From positions 154,908,006-154,972,005 of the forward strand of contig CM060955.1 of the NCBI GenBank assembly GCA_030765055.1: DNA of 64,000 nt. The letters run 5' to 3'. Below are positions 11,346-21,006 of this stretch, piece by piece. Within the stretch, counting starts at the first letter, position 1; each line of letters begins with the position of its first letter. The position numbers were made by a program, and so were the translations under genes. Source of the DNA: Mantis religiosa (lineage: Eukaryota; Arthropoda; Insecta; Mantodea; Mantidae). The notes under the pieces were generated by a model. It searched no databases. It had not been told where the DNA came from and saw only the letters and a program-made list of their open reading frames with translations.

Positions 11346-11842
11346 GTCTAAGCACTGCAATAATGTGGATATTTGTTGTTAATTCAATAGCACATTTTGG
11401 TGAAAGAAATTAACATTTTGCAACATAAATGCATGCTTATTTTGGACGTTTTTATTGCATAGAATCTAATTACAAGTTACAACCTTAAACTAATTTTTAG
11501 CAAATTTGTACAACACAATTAAAGGTGAAGTTTAACGCACAATAAACGTATCTTAAATGAAAGGTATTTCTTGAAAACTTAGCAGACGCTGTCTACTTTC
11601 AAGAGCGTCTACAAACAAATAAAGAAGAAAGAGATGTAAAACTTGAGCAGTTCAAGTGTCCCGCGTGTTTCCTGAGGAGCAGTGACTGCGCCGACACAGA
11701 GTGGAAGTCTTATGCAACATGAAGTACGCCTAGCATCTGGTAGATGACGTACAAGTTGTAATTGCTATGTATATCTCAATGCGGCTTAAATATTAAAAGT
11801 ATTTTTAAAATATTAGAATAGTGATGTTATGTTTTGCTTCAA
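11346..11842 (+). repeat. W-block 3' segment
   Basis: Collinear with 26800-27320, 43990-44510 and 58440-58930: 'gcacactttagtgcatg-like', 'gcacaataaacg', 'caaataaagaagaaagagat', 'gtgactgcgccgacacagag'. It ends abruptly at 'gttttgcttcaa', where a LINE begins. Confidence 0.65.
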
Positions 11843-11849
11843 TTCTGCA

Positions 11850-13048
11850 GAGGAACAAGACACAGCAATAAATAAACTCGAAACAGCCATAAAGATAGCC
11901 ACTACTGCCTGTGTTTCCTTAAGACAACAGCGGGCTCTCAATGCTAGATTTCCCCACCACATTAAGATTCTCCAGCAAGCGCGACTCTAATGGCAAAGAA
12001 CGAGAAACATCCTACATCGCGTAGGTTACCACAAAGCTAGAGATTTAGCTAACGCACGCGCTAGAAATTACACCCAAAATCAATGGAATAACACGCTGGA
12101 AAATTTAAACCCCCAACAAAACTCAACTTGACGAATAGTTAAATGCCTTACCCAAACACGAAGGATTATCCATCCCCTCCAAATTAATAATACACTAGCC
12201 GAAACACCCCAGGCCAAGGCTGAAGCTTTTGTGATCACCTTGGAGAATGTCTTTTCCGCCAACCCAGTAATTGGGCAAGAAGTCAAAAACGAAGTTAGAG
12301 ACTTAGGGCAAAGACCGACTCACAATAAGATGCGCAAGACAAACCCAGGCGAAATAGGTTGGATCATACGGCATCCACCAAACAGAAAAGCGCCTGGGCC
12401 AGACAAAATACCAAAATTGGTACTAAAGAACCTAACACCAAGAGCAATAAAGCTCTTAGCAAACATTTTTAACTTCACACTCGAAAGTGGAAGGTTCCCC
12501 CCATGCTGGAAAGTAGCCAAAATACTCCTGTTCCCAAAAGCAAATAAAAATCTGGCACTTCCAGTCAACCACAGGCCAATTAGCCTATTAAACACAATAA
12601 GCAAAGTACTGGAAAAGATAACACTAAAGAGAATAAACAAACACATTCATCAGATCAATATTCTTATACCTGTGCAGTTTGGGTTCAGAGCTCAGCACTC
12701 TACCACACTCCAACTTTTGCGAATGACCGAACAAATCACTGACGGATTGAGCACGAAAGTCAACGGGCGCCCTATATTTAGTCATCGAAAGAGCCTTTGA
12801 TAAAGTATGGCACGCAGGCCTTATTAAAATACTAAGACAATACGAATTCCCTGATTCGGCAGTAGCCCTAATTGGGGACTACCTCTCCGGTAGGCGCCTT
12901 CGCACTACGGTGGAGGACGCAGTATCCAGCGTTAAGCCAATCAAAGCAGGCGTACTTCAAGGAAGTCTGGTGGGACCGACACTGTTCAGTTTAAACATAA
13001 ATGACATGCCCAATCTAGTAATAACGAAGAAATACATACATACATACA

Positions 13049-13113
<65 letters not shown>

Positions 13114-13860
13114 ACGACACCGCTCTAATAACACAGTCAACCCAACCGCGAATCATTCATCAACGTCTTCAAAACGCCCTAAAATACACTAGAACCTTGG
13201 TTCTCAGAGTGGAGAATTGAAGTAAATGCACGAAAAACGCAAGCTATAATCTTCACGAAAACACTCCTGCATAGGAAAAACAAGCGTGCCTTTCAGCCGT
13301 TAATATATCAAGGCGAAGAAATCGACTGGAAGGACCAATTGACTTATTTAGGCCTTGTAATGGACCAGGAACTCACCTGGGGCAAACACATTACTACGAT
13401 CAGAGCCAAGGCCAATGGCCAGCTAAATAAATTATTTACAATATTTAATATTAACAGCCAGATTAAAGTACATATCCTATATAACACACTGATAAGGCCT
13501 GTTATCACGTATGCAGCCCCCGTGTGGGGATACGCTCCAAAAACTCACTTACACAAATTACAAACGCTACAAAACCGAACAATCTTAATAATTACAAAGC
13601 AACCGCCGGTAGCACCGGATAATCTGTTGCACAACGAACTAAGACTACACTCAATTCAGGAATTTATCAAAAGACTCAGCTTCAACGTAAATAAGCGCAA
13701 AGATAAAAACACTAACGCACTAATACAGCAACTAGGCAATTACGAAACCGAATACAATAAACACAAAAGACCGTTGTCCATATTTGATAGGACCATAGGG
13801 ATGGGAACCCCAGATATAGACATCCAAGAGTATCTTAACACTATCGTAAGACTTCCATAG
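11850..13860 (+). pseudogene. Degenerate Jockey-clade ORF2 (reverse transcriptase)
   Basis: A continuous frame from 11850 to 12777 is broken by two in-frame stops (near 11988 and 12129). It gives RT blocks 'KAPGPDKIP', 'NHRPISLLNTISKVLEK' and 'QFGFRAQHSTT'. A frameshift near 12778 precedes the 'RAFDKVWHAGL' block. At 12910-13030 come 'KAGVLQGSLVGPTLFS' and the start of the catalytic strand. A microsatellite at 13032-13108 then separates this from the ADDTAL motif. The final frame 13339-13860 (173 aa) is the C-terminal region 'TYLGLVMDQELTWGKH' and 'RPVITYAAPVWG'. It resembles the LINE at 44861-50302 but is clearly a different, older family. It is non-functional. Confidence 0.8.
13032..13108 (+). 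repeat. (TACA)n-(TA)n microsatellite inside the RT active site
   Basis: A compound repeat of about 77 bp, TACA units then TA units, ends directly at the codons for ADDTAL (13110-13127). Its last TAT occupies the place of the Tyr codon of the YADD motif. A short 'tacata' seed in the original coding sequence probably expanded after the copy died. Confidence 0.85.
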
Positions 13861-14178
13861 AAGTAGTAAGATTACCCATGACTGTACACCACACCCTGAC
13901 ATTTGGCAGTTCCACAAGTCCTTGCTCTTAGCCAAGGCGGCTCTGGTGTGGAGGCAACCCCCTCCCCCCATACTTACACCACAATCGCTATGAACAATCG
14001 TTATGATCAATCTAATGCGAACAAATTCAACTTAGAGTCAACCTCATACTAGACGTAGCTTACTCATAGAACTAGCAATCATACATATATACACATTAAC
14101 TTTACATCTCAAGATAGTGCATGACTAACGCTATCTTAGCGACCACCACTAACTTTAATGACACGTACTACCCTCTCA
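13861..14178 (+). other. LINE 3' non-coding region up to the LTR insertion
   Basis: Non-coding sequence after the ORF2 stop at 13858-13860. It contains a C-rich run near 13960. The sequence breaks at 14183 and resumes at 20581, where an LTR element is inserted with an AGGT duplication. Confidence 0.55.
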
Positions 14179-14182
14179 AGGT
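14179..14182 (+). other. Target-site duplication AGGT (left)
   Basis: 'aggt' immediately precedes the 5' LTR, and the same four bases follow the 3' LTR at 20577-20580. A 4-bp duplication is typical of Ty3/Gypsy integration. Confidence 0.85.
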
Positions 14183-14282
14183 TGAAACAGTTATTTTATG
14201 TTGTCCCCAAAGAGTTTCAAATATTGTATTATGTGAGGTTAAGTAGAGTGAGTCATGCACAGAGAAGCTATGTAAGTGGAAA

Positions 14283-14368
14283 TGACGTCACAAAAGTGTT
14301 GAATAACAAACTTATTTGTGATTGGTGTGACGCGTATATCGTAAAACGTGGACCAATCAGATATAAAA
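14283..14368 (+). promoter_or_regulatory. LTR U3 promoter: CRE palindrome, CCAAT, TATA
   Basis: TGACGTCA, a perfect CRE/ATF palindrome, is at 14283-14290. 'accaatc' (CCAAT box) is at about 14352-14358 and TATAAAA at 14362-14368. The order matches a Pol II promoter driving the element's genomic RNA. The same sites are intact in the 3' LTR (19857-19942). Start-site position is not visible. Confidence 0.6.
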
Positions 14369-14768
14369 GATTTTACGTTGCCATGGAGGATATTCAATAT
14401 TCCTCTAGGGGGGTCGAACTATTAGCGAAATGCTAATGTGTAGAAGGAGATGAACTGGTTATTCTTCTCCTAACAGTCGCCGTGAACGGATGTAAAATTC
14501 TCTTCTTAAACGCCGTTGTGTGCGGAAGAGTATAAGTTTATTCTCGTAACAATCATCGAGTATAACTAGATAATCTTTACATTAAATATCATCGCTAGAA
14601 GACGCACAATTTAATTATTATACACGGTGGTGAACAAACGTATAAAACTTTTGATTCTTGCACGCATCCAAATATAAACGCGTCAAATCAAGTGAATCTT
14701 GTGTAAGAATAGTGTTATAAATGTTGTATCATACATTTTGTTCGAACTGGTGTTAATTGAAGTAAGGA

Positions 14769-14774
14769 AATAAA
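14769..14774 (+). promoter_or_regulatory. LTR polyadenylation signal AATAAA
   Basis: AATAAA lies downstream of the TATA box within the LTR, in the position expected for the R-region poly(A) signal. The same signal is at about 20343-20348 in the 3' LTR. Confidence 0.5.
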
Positions 14775-15005
14775 AGTTTCTACATTATTTAATACAGAGG
14801 AAAATGATTACTCATTTTACGTAAAATTTCCTTCCGCCGTACCACTCCTGTAAAAGAAGATATCTTGCTCAACCGACTGAAGCCACGCCGAGGTAAGCTG
14901 GGACTACAAGAACCATCAATTTCGACACTGTTCCAAATGGTCATCTCAACGAGGGGCATAATTCGTCATCCATCAATACGATTCGACTTAAACCCTGTTC
15001 CAAAA

Positions 15006-15016
15006 TGGCGCCCAAC
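15006..15016 (+). other. Primer-binding site, tRNA-Lys-like
   Basis: TGGCGCCCAAC begins 3 bp after the 5' LTR. The word is complementary to the 3' end of a lysine tRNA of the tRNA-Lys1,2 type, as in several retroelements. Confidence in the exact tRNA is moderate. Confidence 0.65.
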
Positions 15017-15182
15017 TGTATGGCTCGAATAGGCAGAAGGAGGATTACACCACAGGAGAATAAATAGTGTAATGGACAGGTAACTTCGAATCAAGAAAGA
15101 AGAAAGAAGAAAAGTGAGTACGGAAAAATCTTAATAGATAATTAATAGAAAAAGTGACAAAATTATAATTTTCATTTTTTTT

Positions 15183-17421
15183 ATGTTATTAAGAAAGGGA
15201 AAAATATTAACTAAAATGGAAGGTAAAAAATTAACAGACAATAAGAATAAAAATGTTGGGGAAGGAGTGGAAAGACTAGTTAGTGATAAGAGAGCAGAAA
15301 TACAAGAAGTCAGGGAAGTAGTGGAAGGAATGATTAGTGATGATGCAGGAACATGTAGAACAGAAATTATGCAGAGTAAAGATAATGAAATGATAATAGA
15401 CAGGTTAGAGAAAATGATGAGTAATTTTGATGCTAAAATGGATAATTTAAGACAGGATATGAATCAAAATTCAGAAAATTTAAATAGTTTTAGACAGGAA
15501 ATAAGACAGGAAATAAAACAGAATTCAGAAAAGGCAGATCAAAATTTAAGGCAGGAAATGAGTAATTTAAATGCTAAAGTAGATCAAAGTTCAGAGAAAT
15601 TAGAAGCTAGGATAGATCAAGGTTTAGGTAACCTAAGAAATGAAATTGATAAAGGAAGAGAAGAGTGTAGAGAAGGCATAAAATCTTTAAAACAGAAAAT
15701 AGAATCTCATGATGGAGAAATGTCTAGGTTAAAAGAGGTGTTTCAGGAAATGAAAATAAGTCAGGAAAATGTAGTAAAAGATATAAGAAGTGAATTGGCT
15801 AAGGAGTCAGAAATCCTTAAGCAACAACAAGTAGAATTTGTAGAAAAACAAAAAAATAGAAATAGGGGAATTAGAGAATAGAATAAGACAAGAAATAGAT
15901 GTAGTCTTATTAGATAATTCACGGAAATACCATGAGGAAAATATTGAAATACAGAATAATTTTGTAAGAGAGGTAAATAGTATCAGAAATGATGTTAAAC
16001 TAATTGCTACTGAGGCGCAAACACAACAAGATGAACTAAAAGTTAAATATGATGAAGTCAGTAAGTTGAATAGTGAAATGATTACAAGAATAGATTTGGC
16101 ACAGGAAAGTTTTGAGAGAGAGAAAGAAAACATTAGCAAGCTGAATCAAGTTGTGATTGCATTACAGGCAAGCAAAATTTCTGAGAACCAGAGGGTAATA
16201 AAATCTAAGAATATTACATGTATTGACTTACCTGGTAATTCAGGTAATATTGTACAAAACTTAGAGAATTATTTGGAGAGTGACGATACAGAATCTTTGT
16301 CACCTGATTGTGAGGTAAATGGTAATAGACAAATACAAAACATGCACACACATACACAGTTACACAGTCAAGGTAACACAAATTGTACAAATTATTTGTT
16401 GCATGACATAAGTCCACCTACTTTCGAAGAAGAATCGGGAGACAATCCCAAAATATTTCTAAAGGAATTAGAAGAATATTTTAAAATTAAAAAGATTCCA
16501 AATGAATTTAGGATGATGATTGTTAAAGGGTGTTTGAAGAAAAATGCTTTAGAGTGGCTGAGGTTAACACTAGCATCACATGAAACGTATAGTATGTTTA
16601 GGAATGTGTTTATAAATAGGTTCTGGGGTCCAGAAAGACAGAGAAGAATTAAAGTCGAACTGGCCACTGGTAAATTCGAGTTCAAGAAGGGTGTGTCCAT
16701 GACAGAATATTTCCTAAAACTTGCTAACAAAAGTAAACTTGTGAATCCAGATATGTCAGAAACCGAGATCGTGAATATGCTAATACGACATTATCCACCG
16801 CACCTTAGAAACCACCTAATTGTGGCTAAGCCCGTCGACTTTACTGATATGATTGAGTTATTATCAGAATTTGAGGCTCATAACCTTAATTCTGATTCTA
16901 CTCATAGTCAAGTTGATCCTGACAAGACTCATATAGAACAAAAGCAAGTAAATAGACAGGAAGTAAGACCAACATTCAGGGAAAATCACAACCATACTAA
17001 CCAAAACCAAAATAGTTTTAACCAAAATTGGGGCTGGGCACGTTCAAGAGACAACTATGAACGAAGAGAGTACAACCCCAGAAAGACATATGAATCGGTA
17101 GTGCCAGGTATAGGAAGCAGAATTCCAAATACTCCTAGGAGGAATTATAATAATGACCAACCTGTGGGAAATGTGAGGAGTAATCAGGTGAATCAACTGA
17201 GGTTTTACAGGGGAAATAACTTAAGAACGGGTTATCAAGGTAGAGGAAGAGGAACTAGCATCGAAAACTCTTCATTAAGAGATTTTGGGGGTCCTAGGTT
17301 TGAAAGGGCAGACAATAACCTAGAAAGGACACGGACTCAGGGAATAGAAGGAGAAATAAATAACGGTAGTACCAACCCAACTGCTAGTGTAACTACCGAC
17401 CGCACTAATGCGGAAAACTGA
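15183..17421 (+). pseudogene. gag: Gypsy gag, one frame change in a poly-A run
   Basis: Structural protein that packages element RNA into virus-like particles. Frame 15183-15881 encodes a long, charged, heptad-rich coiled-coil region (repeats of 'RQEI..NSE', 'LNAKVDQ'). It ends after a seven-A run at 15850-15856. The +1-related frame is open from about 15844 through 17421 without a stop and carries the classic retrotransposon Gag core at about 16420-16880, with 'FKIKKIPNEFRMM', 'CLKKNALEWLR' and 'FINRFWGP'. An Asn/Arg/Gln-rich tail with RG motifs follows instead of a CCHC zinc knuckle. A single extra A would explain the break; a sequencing error is also possible. ATGs at 15183 and 15216 are both plausible starts. 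Gag stops at 17419-17421, overlapping the pol frame. Confidence 0.75.
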
Positions 17422-18656
17422 GTACCAAATCATTTTGTGCCTTGGAAAGTGGTTCGGTAGAAATGACACAGGGCAAAATCAAAATTCAAAATTTACCAGA
17501 AGATAAGCTCACTCTCTCCAGAAGTAAAGATCGGGAATTAGTAAATCCACCTCAGATTAACCTTCGTATAGGCGATAGCGAATATAAAGTATTGATAGAC
17601 ACAGTAGCTAGTTCATCAGTAATAAGTGAGAACTTATTCAAGGAATTACTATCCAAGTTTAGGATTGAATATTTAAACGTGTGTAATGTATACTGTAGCA
17701 CAGCTATTGGGAAAAAGAAAGATAAAGTTAAATATCAAGCGTTAATTCCTGCGCGAATAGATGATTGGAATTTCAATTTTATCGTATTGGTAATACCAAA
17801 CTTAGCTCGTGATATTATTATTGGCAATGATGTATTGTATGGTTGGCAAAGTGTGATAGATTTCGAAAAACATGAAATGAAGGTCAAAGGAGATAATGAA
17901 GTAATAAAAATAAATTTGTTAGAAGAAATTATATTAAAAGAGGATGAGAAGGATAGTATAAATAATGATAGGTTTTTTGTAGAAAATATAATATTATACG
18001 AAGAAGATATAATTAATAATGAAGAAGATGATAGTGGTAAAGAGAATTTACTTTTAAATAATAAAGAAAATGAGACGTTTGACCTTGGAGATCATTGTTG
18101 CCAAATAAGCACATTAAATACCGACACCGAGCGAAAACAAGAAGAGGAAGAAATTATATTCCAAAGAACTTTGAAAGAAAAGTTAGGGAAAACATACAAT
18201 TTAAATCACGCGCAAAGAGAACAGTTGAGGTTATGTATACTAAAGAACAGGAACGTTTTTAGTACGAAACCTGGATTGTGTAATAAGTACATACATACAT
18301 TTAAGGCGAACGACATTGCTCCTTATACTCATAAAAGTAGATCTGTGCCTATCGCTATTAGACAACAAGCATCTGAAGTAATAAACGATATGCTAGAAAA
18401 TGGAATCATAGAGATTTCTAATTCGCCTTACCTAAATCCTTTGTGCTGGGTACATAAATCGAACGGAACACTGCGTATGACGATTGACGCAAGAAAGATA
18501 AACTCACTAACACAACCCGATCACTTCAGACCTCTAGGAGTTGATGAGGTATTATCAAAATTAGGACGTGGAAAATATTTTTCAAAATTAGATTTGGTTT
18601 CATCAGATATGATTTTGAACCTCAAACTATCATCAGGGATAGAAAGAACGAACTAG
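17409..18656 (+). pseudogene. pol: Gypsy pol, part 1: altered protease and truncated RT
   Basis: The frame is open from 17409, so it overlaps the gag stop by 13 bp in the -1 phase. This fits a Gag-Pol made by -1 frameshifting; the first in-frame ATG is 17463. The aspartic protease region has 'VLIDTVASSSVIS' at about 17586-17624. The family motif is D-T-G, but here Gly is Val (codon 17604-17606), which should abolish activity. A variable acidic linker follows. RT begins with 'AIRQQASEVINDML', 'NPLCWVHKSNGTLRM' and 'KYFSKLDL', then ends abruptly at about 18600. The palm catalytic YxDD, RNase H and the integrase N-terminus are gone. The residual frame after the junction is out of phase and stops at 18656. 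Confidence 0.85.
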
Positions 18657-19486
18657 TTGCTATTGATGCTCATGGAGAAATGCCAGCTAGTCAACACAAT
18701 TGCAAATACATTTTTGTAATGTTTGATATTTTTTCTAAATTCGTAAAAATTTATCCTGTACAAAATATCAAAAGCAGAACGTGCGTAAATAAAATTTTAA
18801 AAGATTGGGTACCAAAGTATGGGCCAATAAAGGCAATATTATCAGACAACGCTACGGTTCACCGGAGTAAATTGTTTACTTCAGAGATGAAGAACAATAA
18901 TATTAAGATGTATTACTCTTCAGCATATTTTCCCCAAGGAAATCCTTGCGAGAGAGTGATGCGTGATTTAGGCTTGTATTTCAGAATTCTGTGTCATTCT
19001 AACCACCGAGGCTGGTACAAATACTGCCATATTATTGAGAAAATCATTAACAATACCCCAAACTCTACTACCAAATTTTCACCAATCGAATTAATGACTG
19101 GACTACAACCTGAACCTCTAGTAATAAAAGCACCAACAACCTTAAAAGTAGATGAAATGGAATTGAATGAAGAAGAAAAGTGTGCTGAAGCATTTCGAAG
19201 AATAAAAGAAAAAGCAGAGAAAAGATTATCAAAGATACAAAGAAAAGGAGCGAAATGGAATCCTGAAATAAATGATAAAGTTCTCGTAAAGACATTTAAT
19301 ATCTCCAGTTCTAAAATCAAATCCTATTGGAGAATGAATTTGTTATATAAAGGTCCATATAAAATAGTAAGAAAATTTGGGGATCATACGTACGAATTAA
19401 GAGACGATGATAATAAAATGATAGGAAAATATCACAAAACACTTTTAAAACCATTCAAAAGCCTTGACACTTACAAGAACAAATGA
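18602..19486 (+). pseudogene. pol: Gypsy pol, part 2: integrase catalytic core and C-terminus
   Basis: Open from the deletion junction near 18602, with the first ATG at 18680. It shows the DDE core: first Asp in 'VAIDAHGEMP', second in 'LSDNATVHRS', Glu in 'NPCERVMRDLG', with 34 residues between the last two. The C-terminal domain follows with 'LVKTFNISSSKIKSYW', 'LLYKGPYKIVRKFG' and 'YELRDDDNK', the usual Gypsy GPY/F-type region. It stops at 19484-19486. The N-terminal HHCC zinc domain is lost. All catalytic residues survive, but the protein is not linked in frame to pol part 1. Confidence 0.85.
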
Positions 19487-19493
19487 TTAAAAA

Positions 19494-19497
19494 AAAA

Positions 19498-19557
<60 letters not shown>
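19494..19557 (+). repeat. (AAT)n microsatellite
   Basis: About 20 AAT units follow an A-run just after the integrase stop codon, in the 3' non-coding part of the element. Confidence 0.9.
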
Positions 19558-19558
<1 letters not shown>

Positions 19559-19684
19559 TGTTTGTGAATTACTGAAAAATGTTCTGTTTTTTATTATTGT
19601 GTTCGAATAATTTCTGATTTTATATTGTTATTTTAAATTGTATTAATTGTTCATTGTTGTAATAATGTCTAATTATTGGGGCAT

Positions 19685-19748
19685 TCTTTAGAATATATGG
19701 AACAATATTCTTGGAAGATTTAAGTTAATTTTCCATATATTCTAAAGA
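19685..19748 (+). other. Stem-loop overlapping the polypurine tract
   Basis: A perfect 16-bp inverted repeat: 'tctttagaatatatgg' at 19685-19700 and its reverse complement at 19733-19748, with a 32-base loop. The distal arm ends inside the polypurine tract. The arms are AT-rich but the pairing is exact. Function is unknown; RNA folding or plus-strand priming control are possibilities. Confidence 0.75.
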
Positions 19749-19752
19749 GGGG
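19744..19752 (+). other. Polypurine tract
   Basis: 'aaagagggg' lies 4 bp ('catc') before the 3' LTR, the expected place for the plus-strand primer of reverse transcription. Confidence 0.7.
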
Positions 19753-19756
19753 CATC

Positions 19757-20576
19757 TGAAACAGTTATTTTATGTTGTCCCCAAAGAGTTTCAAATATTG
19801 TATTATGTGAGGTTAAGTAGAGTGAGTCATGCACAGAGAAGCTATGTAAGTGGAAATGACGTCACAAAAGTGTTGAATAACAAACTTATTTGTGATTGGT
19901 GTGACGCGTATATCGTAAAACGTGGACCAATCAGATATAAAAGATTTTACGTTGCCATGGAGGATATTCAATATTCCTCTAGAGGGGTCGAACTATTAGC
20001 GAAATGCTAATGTGTAGAAGGAGATGAACTGGTTATTCTTCTCCTAACAGTCGCCGTGAACGGATGTAAAATTCTCTTCTTAAACGCCGTTGTGTGCGGA
20101 AGAGTATAAGTTTATTCTCGTAACAATCATCGAGTATAACTAGATAATCTTTACATTAAATATCATCGCTAGAAGACGCACAATTTAATTATTATACACG
20201 GTGGTGAACAAACGTATAAAACTTTTGATTCTTGCACGCATCCAAATATAAACGCGTCACATCAAGTGAATCTTGTGTAAGAATAGTGTTATAAATGTTG
20301 TATCATACATTTTGTTCGAACTGGTGTTAATTGAAGTAAGGAAATAAAAGTTTCTACATTATTTAATACAGAGGAAAATGATTACTCATTTTACGTAAAA
20401 TTTCCTTCCGCCGTACCACTCCTGTAAAAGAAGATATCTTGCTCAACCGACTGAAGCCACGCCGAGGTAAGCTGGGACTACAAGAACCATCAATTTCGAC
20501 ACTGTTCCAAATGGTCATCTCAACGAGGGGCATAATTCGTCATCCATCAATACGATTCGACTTAAACCCTGTTCCA
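19757..20576 (+). repeat. 3' LTR (820 bp)
   Basis: TGAAACAG..CTGTTCCA, the same length as the 5' LTR and different at two positions only. The U3 promoter words and AATAAA are intact. It is followed by AGGT at 20577-20580. Confidence 0.92.
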
Positions 20577-20580
20577 AGGT
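20577..20580 (+). other. Target-site duplication AGGT (right)
   Basis: Matches 14179-14182. Confidence 0.85.
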
Positions 20581-21006
20581 AGACAATACATAAAATAAGA
20601 ACTATAAACTAATGCAAATAAAGTAGTATAACTCATACATGACTATTTCCTCTATCATTGAGGACACAACCAGTATGTTTGGATGGTGTTTCCTATTGGA
20701 AACGACACTACATCCAACCACATCCCTCACCACGAATCCGCGAGGGCATATTCAGGGCTTCGGCCATGCGTATGTCCTAGCATCCAATCGTACCTTGGTT
20801 AAGCCATACGGCCAACCTCTACACGCTCTCTATGAATCCGCAGGTGCACATAGTGGTACTGCTGGTATTCCTCACCTGACTTCCCTCCGGTGGAGGCCTT
20901 ATAGTGAGTAGCACCTTCGGGTGCAGCTCAGACTCCCGGCTGCACCATCCCAGTACATTTGGGGTTAGTCCATAAATGGATTTTTTCCTCCACTCGAAAA
21001 AAAAAC
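20581..21006 (+). mobile_element. 3' end region of the Jockey-like LINE
   Basis: Sequence that was contiguous with 14178 before the LTR element inserted. It contains two small hairpins near the end ('ctccggtggag' and 'gcaccttcgggtgc') and a nine-A run at about 20998-21006, after which the T-block background resumes. Hairpins followed by a tail resemble the 3' end of the LINE at 44861-50302. The small open frame at 20639-20911 has no recognisable domain. Confidence 0.5.

Larger units (their letters stand above)
11843..14182 (+). mobile_element. 5'-truncated Jockey-like non-LTR retrotransposon
   Basis: The repeat background stops after 'gttttgcttcaa' (compare 44498-44520) and a GC-richer ORF2 relic begins. 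It contains the EN-RT linker, the RT and a C-terminal region, then a 3' non-coding region whose continuation after the nested LTR element runs from 20581 to about 21006. ORF1 and the endonuclease are missing, as is usual for incomplete target-primed reverse transcription. It is older than the LTR element inserted into it. A clear target duplication was not identified. Confidence 0.7.
14183..15002 (+). repeat. 5' LTR (820 bp)
   Basis: Begins TGAAACAG and ends CTGTTCCA. Comparing it base by base with 19757-20576, I find two substitutions: G/A at 14409 and A/C near 14686. U3 promoter signals and an AATAAA are annotated separately. Two copies of this LTR each carry a small open frame of 70-92 codons that has no features of a real gene. 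Confidence 0.92.
14183..20576 (+). mobile_element. Young but internally deleted Ty3/Gypsy LTR retrotransposon
   Basis: A 6,394-bp element bounded by two 820-bp LTRs (TG..CA) and AGGT target duplications. The order is LTR, primer-binding site, gag, protease, partial RT, partial integrase, (AAT)n, stem-loop with polypurine tract, LTR. Gag-protease-RT-integrase order places it in Ty3/Gypsy; no env frame is present. It cannot be autonomous: the protease motif is altered, most of RT, RNase H and the integrase N-terminal zinc domain are deleted, and gag carries a frame change. LTR near-identity implies very recent insertion, presumably mobilised in trans or crippled after insertion. Confidence 0.9.

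Noticed and set aside
12320..12646. Minus-strand 108-residue frame opposite the Jockey-like RT
   Set aside because: Shadow of the RT-coding strand, which carries all the recognisable RT blocks.
14158..14436. Open frame of 70-92 codons in both Gypsy LTRs
   Set aside because: It spans the U3 promoter words and is present twice only because the LTR is duplicated; composition does not look coding.
19068..19320. Minus-strand open frames inside the integrase
   Set aside because: Antisense shadows of the integrase frame, with no domain.
14183..20576. Endogenous retrovirus with env
   Set aside because: After integrase there is only a microsatellite, a stem-loop and the polypurine tract; no envelope frame exists.
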